Below are positions 54,170 through 62,262 of a stretch of 64,000 bases of DNA, piece after piece. The position numbers were made by a program, and so were the translations under genes. The DNA is from Thiohalophilus thiocyanatoxydans (GTDB lineage Bacteria > Pseudomonadota > Gammaproteobacteria > UBA6429 > Thiohalophilaceae), in contig NZ_SOQX01000001.1 of the NCBI RefSeq assembly GCF_004366735.1, positions 310,001-374,000 on the forward strand, written 5' to 3'. The notes beneath the pieces were generated by a model that saw only the letters and a list, made by a program, of their open reading frames with translations, was not told the origin of the DNA and ran no database searches. Numbering within the stretch: the stretch's first letter is position 1; every line of letters begins with the position of its first letter.

Positions 54170-54709
54170 TTATTTCAAGGGCTCGTAGCTGAAGTTTTGC
54201 CCGCCCACCGAGGCCTCGTACATCAGTCCGCCTTTGGCCAGGGTAAAGACGGCCACGCCCTGTTCATAACCGGCGTCGGCGGAGGCCCCCTGTGTGGCGG
54301 CAACAGCCGACAGCTGGGCCGATAATTCCAGCCGGCCGGTTTTGAATCGTTCGAAAGCCGCCCTGTCAGCGAAGAAGATGATCTCGTGATAGGCCTGGCC
54401 ACCCAGTTGCAGCCCGAGGGTGAGCTGGGTCAGAGAGGTCCGGGCGACCGGCTTGCCGTTTTGATAGACCAGTCCCTCACCATAGGCGCCACCGATCCCC
54501 ATGCCGCCTTTTCCCACGGTCGGAAATACCGCATAGGCATACGCGTTATCAAAGAAACGCTGCATCCCCGGATCCCGGGCGCGAAATACCTTGACGGTCT
54601 CCGCGGCCTCCTGTTGCAGGCTGGCTTCGCCATCCGGGTCCCAGGTGGCACAGCTGGTGAGACCCGATAATAACAACACAGTAAGAACCAGATTAAGTGT
54701 GCGGGTCAT
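54170..54709 (-). CDS. SYLF/YSC84-domain lipoprotein
   Basis: 179 residues from the ATG 54707-54709. Lipobox LLSGLTSC (Cys about 18), then the SYLF domain with YAYAVFPTVGKGGMGIGGAY, GLVYQNGKPVARTSLTQLTL and FTLAKGGLMYEASVGGQNF. SYLF domains bind lipids; the bacterial role is unclear. It is convergent with znuB. Confidence 0.85.
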   Translation of the reverse strand: MTRTLNLVLTVLLLSGLTSCATWDPDGEASLQQEAAETVKVFRARDPGMQRFFDNAYAYAVFPTVGKGGMGIGGAYGEGLVYQNGKPVARTSLTQLTLGLQLGGQAYHEIIFFADRAAFERFKTGRLELSAQLSAVAATQGASADAGYEQGVAVFTLAKGGLMYEASVGGQNFSYEPLK

Positions 54710-54743
54710 GGGATGGCTCCCTTGCATGAAGCAGCTGTCTAGT

Positions 54744-55712
54744 TTACTCCATTTGTTGACGCTGATGAACTTCCTCAAGGGTTTGCCGGTAAGCTTCAAG
54801 GTGTTCATCGCCCAGGGCAATGGCGCGCCGGGCATGATGTTCGGCTCGGGGGATATTGCCTGCCTCTAAATAGAGGTGCGCCAGATTGTTGTGCGCCGGG
54901 GCATAATCGGGTTGGGCATCGAGCAATTGTTGCCAGGTGGCCATCGCCGCCGAGGTATTGCCCTGTGCATACTGACTGTTTCCCAGCCCCATCAACAGAC
55001 GGGCATCGTCCGGCCACTGTTGCAGGCCGGCGCGGTATCCCGCTGCCGCTTCGGCGTGTCGGTTAACCTGTTCCATGGCGGACAGGGCGCGTAGATAACG
55101 CCAGTATTCCACCGTGGTCGGCAGTTGTCCGGGCTTGAGCGCCAGCATGGCCCAGCGATCGGCCCGCTGCCAGGTACGTTCGAACTGGGCCAGGGTATTA
55201 ATGCGTCGTCGGTTAACACCTGAACGCAAGATAACCTCATCGGCATTCAGGTCATAACCGATCAGCACCGCATAATGCCAGCGGGGATACCAGTCCAGCG
55301 CCAGATTCTGGAATACCAGTACCGGATTGCCCGCCTCGACCTCGCGCAGCAGATCGTCCAGTTCGGGTTTCAGGAGATAAGGAATAAGCCCCAGCCGGCG
55401 GGTGTTGCTGAGCAGCTCAATCTGCAAGCTGCCTTTTTTACCGGGAATATAAAGTTTCGGGGTCAGTGCCTGCGGGGTGATATTGACGGCCTGCCAGTTG
55501 GCGAGCATCGCCAGTGAGGCGGGACCACATTGATAAGCTTCCTGGGGGTGAAACGGGACTTCGTTCAACTCTACCGCCGGACTGATATCCGCCGGCGGCG
55601 CATCGAGCAGGCGATCGCTTTGCGGCGTGCCGGCGCAACCGCCAAGCAGTAAACCCGTCAGGGTTAAAAGAAAAACCCCCGCAAGGCGGGGGCCGGTGTA
55701 ACAGACAGTCAT
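54744..55712 (-). CDS. PA2778-type cysteine peptidase lipoprotein with TPR repeats
   Basis: 322 residues. Lipoprotein signal with lipobox LLLGGC, then a C39-like papain fold: Cys in EAYQCGPASLAMLANW and His in YPRWHYAVLIGYD, followed by TPR-like helices (LLMGLGNSQYAQGNTSAAMA, APAHNNLAHLYLEAGNIPRA). It pairs with the PA2779-type gene upstream, as in Pseudomonas. An intrinsic terminator (55664-55692) lies inside codons 7-16, so expression may depend on translation or readthrough. Confidence 0.88.
   Translation of the reverse strand: MTVCYTGPRLAGVFLLTLTGLLLGGCAGTPQSDRLLDAPPADISPAVELNEVPFHPQEAYQCGPASLAMLANWQAVNITPQALTPKLYIPGKKGSLQIELLSNTRRLGLIPYLLKPELDDLLREVEAGNPVLVFQNLALDWYPRWHYAVLIGYDLNADEVILRSGVNRRRINTLAQFERTWQRADRWAMLALKPGQLPTTVEYWRYLRALSAMEQVNRHAEAAAGYRAGLQQWPDDARLLMGLGNSQYAQGNTSAAMATWQQLLDAQPDYAPAHNNLAHLYLEAGNIPRAEHHARRAIALGDEHLEAYRQTLEEVHQRQQME
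55664..55692 (-). terminator. Intrinsic terminator inside the PA2778-type signal-peptide codons
   Basis: On the minus strand CCCCCGC (55692-55686) pairs with GCGGGGG (55682-55676) around CTT, followed by TTTTTCTTTT. It ends the PA2779-type transcript, yet lies 20-48 nucleotides into the next gene, where the T run encodes Phe and Leu of the signal core. Confidence 0.88.
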
Positions 55713-55723
55713 TAAAACGGATC

Positions 55724-56107
55724 TCAGATATTGTAGACGTTGGTCAGATTAAGCAGATCGGTAATCAGCAGAACGACCAGCACAAAGGCGAGCAGTCCCA
55801 GCGCGCTGGCACCGGCAGGCAGTTCTTCAAGCTGACTGGACAGGGTCTGAATTTCCTGTTCGGTCATTGCGTCAACCCGCTGTTCGGCTTCAAGCGGATC
55901 CACGCCCATATCGGCCAGTTGATTCTGGACTTCGTCGCGATTCAGCAGTTCCTTGACGTAATCCCGTTGTTGCTGAAGGTTATCACCCGCAAGGATATCA
56001 TCGGTACCGAGCATGGCTGCGTAACCGGGAGCCGTGATCCCCAGTGACATCATGGTGGTAAGAATGATCAGACTAAAGACCTTACGAAATTTGCGTAACA
56101 TATACAT
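55724..56107 (-). CDS. PA2779 family protein
   Basis: 127 residues with a signal peptide (about 1-30, ending GYAA), a helical middle (NLQQQRDYVKELLNRDEVQN, LADMGVDPLEAEQRVDAMTE) and a C-terminal membrane helix (ALGLLAFVLVVLLITDLLNL). It matches the PA2779 family, the usual partner of PA2778-type peptidases. GGAG stands before the ATG. The pair may act in envelope processing; unproven. Confidence 0.88.
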   Translation of the reverse strand: MYMLRKFRKVFSLIILTTMMSLGITAPGYAAMLGTDDILAGDNLQQQRDYVKELLNRDEVQNQLADMGVDPLEAEQRVDAMTEQEIQTLSSQLEELPAGASALGLLAFVLVVLLITDLLNLTNVYNI

Positions 56108-56195
56108 GGGACGACTCCTTGTTGTCCGATTAACTCATGAACAAGCTTAGTTCAGACAGGGAGAGATAGACAGCCGTTAAGCGTGAGATGTGAAT

Positions 56196-57104
56196 TTAAT
56201 CACGCCGCTTCTTACGTGCCCGGGGATGGGCCTGGTCATAGACTCTGGCAAGATGCTGGAAATCGAGATGGGTATAGATCTGGGTGGTGCTGATGTCCGC
56301 GTGGCCGAGCAGTTCCTGCACCGCGCGCAGATCGCCGCTCGATTCGAGCAGATGGCTGGCAAAAGAGTGACGCAGCATGTGGGGATGAACCGGGACATCA
56401 ATTCCCTGGCGTTGTGCCCATTCGCGTAGCCGTTTTTGAATATTGCGTCCGGAGATTCGCCGCCCCTGGCGACTGACAAACAAAGCCGGTTCATCCTGTA
56501 AGGGGATTGCCTCGCGAACGACGAGCCAGGCCTGCAATGCCGCCAGCGCCTGGCGGCCAACGGGGACAATGCGGCTTTTGTTACCCTTGCCGTGCAGACT
56601 GACCTGCGCCTCGGCCAGATCCAGCTGGGATCGATCCAGTTGCACCAGTTCGGCCAGGCGCAGTCCGGATGAGTAAAACAGTTCCAGAATGGCGCGATCG
56701 CGGATGACCAGGGGATCCTTGCCCTGCAGATCCAGCAGCGCGGCGGTCTTGTCCACGTCCAGGGTGTGCGGCAGGTTGCGTTTGACCTTCGGCGCCTGAA
56801 CGTCGCGGGCCGGGTTATGGTTGAGTCGGCCTGCGCGGATCAGAAAATCGAAAAACCCGCGCATGGACGACAGGGCCCGCTGCAGGCTGCGGGCACCCAG
56901 GCCGTTGCGATGGCGTTGTGCCACATACTGGCGAACATGCTGGCTGTCCAGCTGCGACCAGTCGGTCAGATCGTGCGCGTCGCAAAACCCGGTGAGCTGT
57001 TGCAGATCGCGCCGGTAGTTACTGAGAGTGTGGGGAGAAACCTGGCGTTCGTTTTGCAGCTTGGCCAGATAATCCTGCACGGCCTGCTGTGCGCCGGCGA
57101 TCAT
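56196..57104 (-). CDS. xerC: Tyrosine recombinase XerC
   Basis: 302 residues from the ATG 57102-57104. N-terminal core-binding domain ([38 protein letters not shown]), then the catalytic domain with Arg in [11 protein letters not shown], His/Arg in [16 protein letters not shown] and Tyr in [18 protein letters not shown]. It resolves chromosome dimers at dif with XerD. Its ATG overlaps the end of the DUF484 gene by four bases. Confidence 0.95.
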   Translation of the reverse strand: MIAGAQQAVQDYLAKLQNERQVSPHTLSNYRRDLQQLTGFCDAHDLTDWSQLDSQHVRQYVAQRHRNGLGARSLQRALSSMRGFFDFLIRAGRLNHNPARDVQAPKVKRNLPHTLDVDKTAALLDLQGKDPLVIRDRAILELFYSSGLRLAELVQLDRSQLDLAEAQVSLHGKGNKSRIVPVGRQALAALQAWLVVREAIPLQDEPALFVSRQGRRISGRNIQKRLREWAQRQGIDVPVHPHMLRHSFASHLLESSGDLRAVQELLGHADISTTQIYTHLDFQHLARVYDQAHPRARKKRRD

Positions 57105-57814
57105 GAGCCCAGATGGAGCTTCAGAATCCGGGTGAGCACGTGGCTCAGATGGGAGAGGAACAGGGTTCCCATGTTGGTGCGAAAACGTTGCGGATCCTGG
57201 CTGCCGATGGCGAGCAGGCCGATGCATTGCTTGCTGGATTCGCTTTCCACCAGCGGAATCAGGGCGGCGGAGCGTACCACCTCGGCATAATCGTTAAACA
57301 GGGCGTCGAGCTGGCCCGGTTTGAGCGGACCGCAGACTGGTTTGCGGCCGTCGATCACTTTTTCGAAGGCGCCGAGTGCCGGTTCGCTCCAATCCATGAT
57401 ATCGGGATGGGCCTTGAGGATCGGTGCCCCGGAATTGAACAGCCGAATCACGACCGCATCGGCCTCGAAATCGGACTTGAGGCGCTCCTGGATCAGTCCC
57501 AGCAGGCTGTCAAAGTCATCGGCATCCAGCAGATCCAGAATCAGCTTGTTCAGCCGGCTACTGAGATCCTCGTTTTGCCGGGCGTAATCGGTCAGTTCCT
57601 GAAGACGCTGCTTGAGTGCCTGCTTGTGATCGCGCAGCACCGAGACCTGACGCTCGATCAGGGAGACGGCACCCTGTGGCTGATGCGGCAGTACCATGTC
57701 GGCCAGCAGATCCAGATGGCGTTCGAAAAAGTCGGGATTGTCACGCAGGTAGCGCACTACCTCGCGCTCGAATGCCTTGTCCACAGCGAGCGGATTTTGC
57801 TGGCGGTTACTCAT
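57101..57814 (-). CDS. DUF484 family protein (GAF-like)
   Basis: 237 residues: VVRYLRDNPDFFERHLDLLA start, a coiled coil (HKQALKQRLQELTDYARQNE) and a GAF-like C-terminal half (DAVVIRLFNSGAP, KQCIGLLAIGSQDPQRFRTN). It matches DUF484 proteins found between dapF and xerC in gammaproteobacteria. Function is unknown. The gene overlaps xerC by four bases and follows dapF by nine. Confidence 0.9.
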   Translation of the reverse strand: MSNRQQNPLAVDKAFEREVVRYLRDNPDFFERHLDLLADMVLPHQPQGAVSLIERQVSVLRDHKQALKQRLQELTDYARQNEDLSSRLNKLILDLLDADDFDSLLGLIQERLKSDFEADAVVIRLFNSGAPILKAHPDIMDWSEPALGAFEKVIDGRKPVCGPLKPGQLDALFNDYAEVVRSAALIPLVESESSKQCIGLLAIGSQDPQRFRTNMGTLFLSHLSHVLTRILKLHLGS

Positions 57815-57823
57815 AACGTGCTC

Positions 57824-58660
57824 TTACCCCTGAACCTGGATGTTGCCTTCAAACACTGTCGTTGCCGGGCCGGTCATCAGTACGGGTGAATCCCCTCCCT
57901 GCCACTGGATTTGCAGCGTCCCGCCGGGCAGGGTGACCTCAACCTTATCACCAAGTCGGCCCTGTTGGCGACCCACAACCACCGCCGCACAGGCGCCGCT
58001 GCCGCAGGCCAGGGTCTCGCCGGCGCCGCGCTCGTAGACCCGCAGGCGGATATGACCGGCATCCAGGATCTGCATAAACCCGGCATTCACCCGCCGGGGA
58101 AAGCGGGGATGGGCTTCGATCAGGGGTCCGAGCCGTTCCACCGGGGCGGTATCGATATTGTCCACTTCCAGCACCGCGTGTGGGTTGCCCAGCGAAACGG
58201 CGCCCATGCCGAGGGTTTCATCCCCCACCTGCAGAGCGTAGCGCTCGGCGGGGGCGTCTGCTTCAAAGGGCACATCCGCCGGGGCAAAGTGCGGTACCCC
58301 CATATTCACGGTGACCTGCCCGTCGGGCTCGATCCGCAGGGTCATGCGTCCGGCGGCGGTGGCCACCGCAATGGTATCGCGATCGATCAGGCCCTTGTCG
58401 CGCACAAAGCGGGCAAAGCAGCGCGCGCCGTTGCCGCACTGCGCCACCTCGCCGCCGTCGGCGTTGAAGATCCGGTAGGTAAAATCGACGCCCGCCTCGC
58501 GCGGCGGTTCCACCAGCAACAGCTGATCGCAGCCGATACCAAAACGGCGATCGGCCAGCTGGCGGATCTGCTCGCGAGCCAGGTCAATCTTCTGGTTAAT
58601 GGCGTCAATGACCACGAAGTCATTGCCCAGGCCGTGCATCTTGGTGAAGCGAAGTGACAT
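57824..58660 (-). CDS. dapF: Diaminopimelate epimerase
   Basis: 278 residues with two mirror-image domains. The catalytic cysteines lie in [16 protein letters not shown] and [17 protein letters not shown]. It interconverts LL- and meso-diaminopimelate for lysine and peptidoglycan synthesis. [14 protein letters not shown] is the family start. It precedes DUF484 and xerC in an operon order conserved in gammaproteobacteria. Confidence 0.97.
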   Translation of the reverse strand: MSLRFTKMHGLGNDFVVIDAINQKIDLAREQIRQLADRRFGIGCDQLLLVEPPREAGVDFTYRIFNADGGEVAQCGNGARCFARFVRDKGLIDRDTIAVATAAGRMTLRIEPDGQVTVNMGVPHFAPADVPFEADAPAERYALQVGDETLGMGAVSLGNPHAVLEVDNIDTAPVERLGPLIEAHPRFPRRVNAGFMQILDAGHIRLRVYERGAGETLACGSGACAAVVVGRQQGRLGDKVEVTLPGGTLQIQWQGGDSPVLMTGPATTVFEGNIQVQG

Positions 58661-58688
58661 CAGTCTTCCATCAGGGTTAAAAAGATAT

Positions 58689-58742
58689 CAACGCAGAGGC
58701 GTTTATGCCCGCTGTTTGGGTGCAAAGACGCAGAGGACGCAA
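58689..58742. repeat. Intergenic repeat (CGCAGAGG family), copy 4
   Basis: Two CGCAGAGG words bracket GTTTATGCCCGCTGTTTGGG, which matches, in opposite orientation and with one change, the module at about 48464-48489. It stands between dapF and the CoA-binding gene. Confidence 0.7.
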
Positions 58743-58854
58743 AGTAATATTAATGTAGCCCTTTGGTGTGAACCGTGTCTTTTGCCTTGCAGCTTTATAA
58801 TGTCTATCCAGACTTATCGTTATTGTAACTAAAATGACAGAGTTAGGCCGGGGT

Positions 58855-59271
58855 TTAGCGCATCAGCTGCATATAGTCGCGGTAGATGCAGCGGTCCATG
58901 ATCACGGTGAGGCCGGCGTCGCGGGCGCGTTGCGCCTCGGCTTCGTTGATCACGCCGTCCTGCAGCCAGATGGCCGGCAGTTTGCGTTCGATGCAGGCAT
59001 CGATGATGGGCGCGATCTGATCCGGGGCGCGGAACACGTCCACCAGATCGATGGGGCCGGGAACGTCGGCGAGCTTCGCGTAGGCCGGCTCGCCGAGAAT
59101 TTCGTCCACCGCCGGACGCACCGGGATAATGTGGTAACCAAACTGCTGCAGGGCGCTGGCCACCTGGTGGCTGGGGCGGTTGGGTTTGGGTGAAAGACCG
59201 ACCACCGCAACGTGCCGGATCGCACCGAGCAGGGCACGGATTTCCTCAGGGCTGGGGTTGGTGAAAGCCAT
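58855..59271 (-). CDS. CoA-binding domain protein (YccU-like)
   Basis: 138 residues of the Rossmann-like CoA-binding fold: HVAVVGLSPKPNRPSHQVAS start, YHIIPVRPAVDEILGEPAY, DLVDVFRAPDQIAPIIDACI and AIWLQDGVINEAEAQRARDA, with MDRCIYRDYM at the end. It matches small YccU/YmdF-like proteins of unknown role. It follows the methyltransferase gene by ten bases. Confidence 0.9.
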   Translation of the reverse strand: MAFTNPSPEEIRALLGAIRHVAVVGLSPKPNRPSHQVASALQQFGYHIIPVRPAVDEILGEPAYAKLADVPGPIDLVDVFRAPDQIAPIIDACIERKLPAIWLQDGVINEAEAQRARDAGLTVIMDRCIYRDYMQLMR

Positions 59272-59281
59272 AATAATAAGT

Positions 59282-59950
59282 CTACTCGCCCAGGTGGCCC
59301 TGTACCACCAGATGCCGGTCGCTGACGCTGTTTACTTCGAGATAATCGAGTCCGGCCTGGTGTAATTGCTGGCGTACCTCTTCCGGCGTAAAGGCGGCGC
59401 ACAACGATTGATAAAAATCGTGTTGCAGGATGGGCGGCTCGCCGGCGGCGTAGTGTTCCATCAGTTCCCGGGCCTCCCGGGCGCTGGCGGGACGTTGCAG
59501 GTCCATCACAAATACCGGGGTGCCGGGGCGGCCGTGCTGTTTGACGGCCTGCCAGAGCACCTGCGGTTCGTGCAGGTGATGCAGCAGACTGTTACTGATA
59601 ATGACATCGTAGGCGGGCTGGGGAATGGTGTCCCGTGGCAGTCTGGCCTGATACAGGTGGATGCGTTCGGTGAGCTGCTCCTGCTTCAGGCGCTGGTGGC
59701 CCTCCCGCAACATCGCTTCGGCGCCGTCGACACCGTCAATATGGCAGTGCGGGTAGGCCCGCGCAAAGCGCACGCTGATATCGGCCGGCCCGCAACCCAG
59801 ATCCAGGACATTGCCATGCAGGGTCGGGTTGGTAAAACGCTGCCTGAAACAGTCGATGAAGAACTGGTGCGGCGCGTCGAAGTCGGCCCAGGCATAGGCG
59901 CGGGCCTGCTCCGCCTCGTTCATCAGTTCCGGTTCGGGGATGCGCTCCAT
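59282..59950 (-). CDS. Class I SAM-dependent methyltransferase
   Basis: 222 residues with motif I VLDLGCGPADISVRFARAYP, an acidic residue after DGVDGAEAM, and YDVIISNSLLHHLHEP, in the order of class I methyltransferases. The substrate is unknown. It follows lysA by 12 bases and precedes the CoA-binding gene by ten. Confidence 0.85.
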   Translation of the reverse strand: MERIPEPELMNEAEQARAYAWADFDAPHQFFIDCFRQRFTNPTLHGNVLDLGCGPADISVRFARAYPHCHIDGVDGAEAMLREGHQRLKQEQLTERIHLYQARLPRDTIPQPAYDVIISNSLLHHLHEPQVLWQAVKQHGRPGTPVFVMDLQRPASAREARELMEHYAAGEPPILQHDFYQSLCAAFTPEEVRQQLHQAGLDYLEVNSVSDRHLVVQGHLGE

Positions 59951-59962
59951 GGGTGAGGCGGC

Positions 59963-61210
59963 TCAGGGCAGAGTGGCTTCGCCGGCATACAGCCCGGCCA
60001 GCGACTCACGTTCGCGTACTACATGGATCTGATCGCCGTCGACCATGATCTCGGCGGCGCGCGGCCGGGTGTTGTAATTGGAACTCATGGAAAAACCGTA
60101 GGCGCCAGAGGAGCGCACCGCCAGCAAATCACCTTCGGCGACCGACAGGGCGCGATCCTTGCCGAGAAAGTCACCGGTCTCGCAAACCGGTCCGACCACG
60201 TCATAGTAACGGGGATCGCCGTGAGGTTCGGTGTTGACCGGGATGATCTCCTGCCAGGCGTTGTACAGGGCCGGGCGCATCAGATCGTTCATGGCCGCGT
60301 CGACAATGGCGAAGTTTTTGTCCGGGGTCGGCTTGAGGTATTCGATCTGCGTGACCAGGATACCGGCATTGCCGGCAATGGCCCGACCCGGTTCCAGCAG
60401 GATGGTTTGCGGCCGGTCGGCCAGCAGCTCGCGCAGGGCCGCGGCATAATCGCCCGGCTCCGGCGGCGTCTCCTCGTGATAACGGATCCCCAGGCCGCCG
60501 CCCAGATCCAGGTGTTCGATCGGAATACCGTCCTGCTCCAGCTGATCCACCAGCAACAGCACGCGACGCAGCGCATCCAGAAACGGTTCGGTCTCGGTCA
60601 GTTGCGAACCGATATGACAATCGATGCCGACGATGGTGATGTGCGCCAGATCGGCGGCCCGGGTATAGACGTCCTGCGCCTCATCGATGCCGATACCGAA
60701 CTTGTTCTCTTTGAGGCCGGTCGAAATATAGGGATGGGTCCGGGCGTCCACATCCGGGTTGACCCGCAACGACACCGGTGCGCTGAGGTTCAGTTCGGCG
60801 GCGATCTGATTGAGCCGCCGCAGCTCGGATTCGGACTCCACGTTAAAACAGTGAATGCCCACTTCCAGGGCGCGGCGCATCTCGTCGGCCCGTTTGCCGA
60901 CACCCGAGAAGACCACTTTGGCGGGATCGCCGCCGGCAGCCAGCACCCGTTCCAGCTCGCCCTGGGAGACGATGTCAAAACCGGAGCCCAGGCGTGCAAA
61001 CAGGTTGAGCACCGCCAGATTGGCATTGGCCTTGACCGCGTAACAGATCAGGTGCGGATGATCGCCCAGCGCCTGATCGAAGGCCTGCCAGTGGCGCTCC
61101 AGCGTGGCGCGCGAATAGATATAACAGGGTGTGCCGTGTTGCCCGGCAATCGTGGCCACCGGCACCTGTTCGGCGTACAGCTCGCCGTTTTGATAATTGA
61201 AATGATCCAT
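59963..61210 (-). CDS. lysA: Diaminopimelate decarboxylase
   Basis: 415 residues, PLP-dependent alanine-racemase-type barrel. The PLP lysine is Lys60 in LICYAVKANANLAVLNLFAR. Other marks are GSGFDIVSQGELERVLAAGG, LDLGGGLGIRYHEE, EPGRAIAGNAGIL and the catalytic Cys in VGPVCETGDFLGKDR. It performs the last step of lysine synthesis. It lies directly after lptM. Confidence 0.97.
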   Translation of the reverse strand: MDHFNYQNGELYAEQVPVATIAGQHGTPCYIYSRATLERHWQAFDQALGDHPHLICYAVKANANLAVLNLFARLGSGFDIVSQGELERVLAAGGDPAKVVFSGVGKRADEMRRALEVGIHCFNVESESELRRLNQIAAELNLSAPVSLRVNPDVDARTHPYISTGLKENKFGIGIDEAQDVYTRAADLAHITIVGIDCHIGSQLTETEPFLDALRRVLLLVDQLEQDGIPIEHLDLGGGLGIRYHEETPPEPGDYAAALRELLADRPQTILLEPGRAIAGNAGILVTQIEYLKPTPDKNFAIVDAAMNDLMRPALYNAWQEIIPVNTEPHGDPRYYDVVGPVCETGDFLGKDRALSVAEGDLLAVRSSGAYGFSMSSNYNTRPRAAEIMVDGDQIHVVRERESLAGLYAGEATLP

Positions 61211-61216
61211 GCTCGC

Positions 61217-61354
61217 TCAGGAATCCTGTCGGGTTTGTTGTTGTTCGTCGGGCAGGTAGAGGGGCCCTTTCTTGCCGCAGCCGGAGAGCATGCTGCTGAC
61301 GCCCAGGACAATAACCAGAAGGATAAACAGGGTTTGTGGCCAGCAGAAGCGCAT
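61217..61354 (-). CDS. lptM: LPS assembly lipoprotein LptM (YifL)
   Basis: 45 residues (MRFCWPQTLFILLVIVLG...) with the lipobox MLSGC followed by GKKGPLYLP, the LptM signature. It assists LptD maturation in the outer membrane. It lies six bases before lysA, in the lptM-lysA-dapF order of gammaproteobacteria. Confidence 0.9.
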   Translation of the reverse strand: MRFCWPQTLFILLVIVLGVSSMLSGCGKKGPLYLPDEQQQTRQDS

Positions 61355-61447
61355 GGGCGGACTCATTCATAGAAGGTTTGTGGCATTATACGCCGATGGC
61401 CGGGCCGATGTCAGAGGTCGTGGCCCCATCGACAGCCGGTAACGCAT

Positions 61448-62098
61448 ATGCTGACCAAGATCATTATTCTGGGAATCTCTCTGCTGGGGCTGGTGCTGCT
61501 GCTGGCCGGCGTCGCCCGGCTGTTTCGGCGCAAGGTGTTGCGCGGTGCCCTGGAGGGGCTTACCGGACTGGTGTTGATCTTTGCCGCCATCCTGAGCTGG
61601 TCGGTGGCGCTGAATCTGTATGGTTATCAGCGTCTCACCCAGGAGCAGCCGATTGCCACACTGCGTTTCGAGGCGCGCGGGCCACAGGCTTTTCGGGTCT
61701 ATGTGATTTACCCCGATCAGATGTCGCAGAGTTTCGAGTTGCGCGGTGACGAATGGCAGATCGAGGCGCGGGTTTTGAAGTGGAGCGGGCTGGCGACGGT
61801 GCTGGGTCTGGATACCGCCTATCAGCTGGATCGCCTGACCGGCCGTTTCCGGAATCTGCAACAGGCCCGGGAGTTGCCGCATACCGTCTATAGTCTGTAC
61901 CAGCCGCGCGGCATGGATATCTGGCAAGTGGCGCGCGAGTACCGCGGCTGGTTGCCGTGGGTCGATGCAATCTATGGCAGTGCCACCTACATGCCGATGG
62001 CGGATCGCGCCGAATACCGGGTCAGCCTGACCGCCAGCGGCCTGATCGCCCGGCCCGACAACGCCGTCGCCGAACAGGCGCTGCGCCGCTGGCGCTGA
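61448..62098 (+). CDS. Membrane protein of unknown function
   Basis: 216 residues: two N-terminal helices (about 4-25 and 37-57), then a soluble domain with YQRLTQEQPIATLRFEARGP, WQIEARVLKWSGLATVLGL and WLPWVDAIYGSATYMPM. Similar proteins are sometimes annotated as cation/multidrug efflux-like, but no transporter signature is visible. It is divergent from lptM-lysA. Confidence 0.7.
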   Translation: MLTKIIILGISLLGLVLLLAGVARLFRRKVLRGALEGLTGLVLIFAAILSWSVALNLYGYQRLTQEQPIATLRFEARGPQAFRVYVIYPDQMSQSFELRGDEWQIEARVLKWSGLATVLGLDTAYQLDRLTGRFRNLQQARELPHTVYSLYQPRGMDIWQVAREYRGWLPWVDAIYGSATYMPMADRAEYRVSLTASGLIARPDNAVAEQALRRWR

Positions 62099-62122
62099 AC
62101 AGGTGCGTTAACGTAAAAACAT

Positions 62123-62222
62123 CACCACCAAGACACCAAGCCACCAAGGGAAATAATGTGGTGAATCGCAATTTCCCAAAATCGAAACAAAGAACTCTTT
62201 GTGTCTTGGCGTCTTGGTGGTG
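62123..62222. repeat. Intergenic palindrome (CACCAAG/CTTGGTG family)
   Basis: The left arm (62123-62149), made of CACCAAG-like words, faces the right arm (62196-62222) of CTTGGTG-like words around about 46 bases. It is similar in design to, but different in sequence from, the GCGGAG palindromes elsewhere. Confidence 0.75.
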
Positions 62223-62262
62223 AGATTTTCGTCGAGCCGCCTGACGGACAGGAAGTGAAACC

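Noticed and set aside
60023-61372. 449-codon plus-strand frame opposite lysA
   Set aside because: lysA and lptM on the minus strand explain the region fully.
61336-61749. Plus-strand frame overlapping lptM and the membrane-protein gene
   Set aside because: It overlaps two better-supported genes and has no domain.
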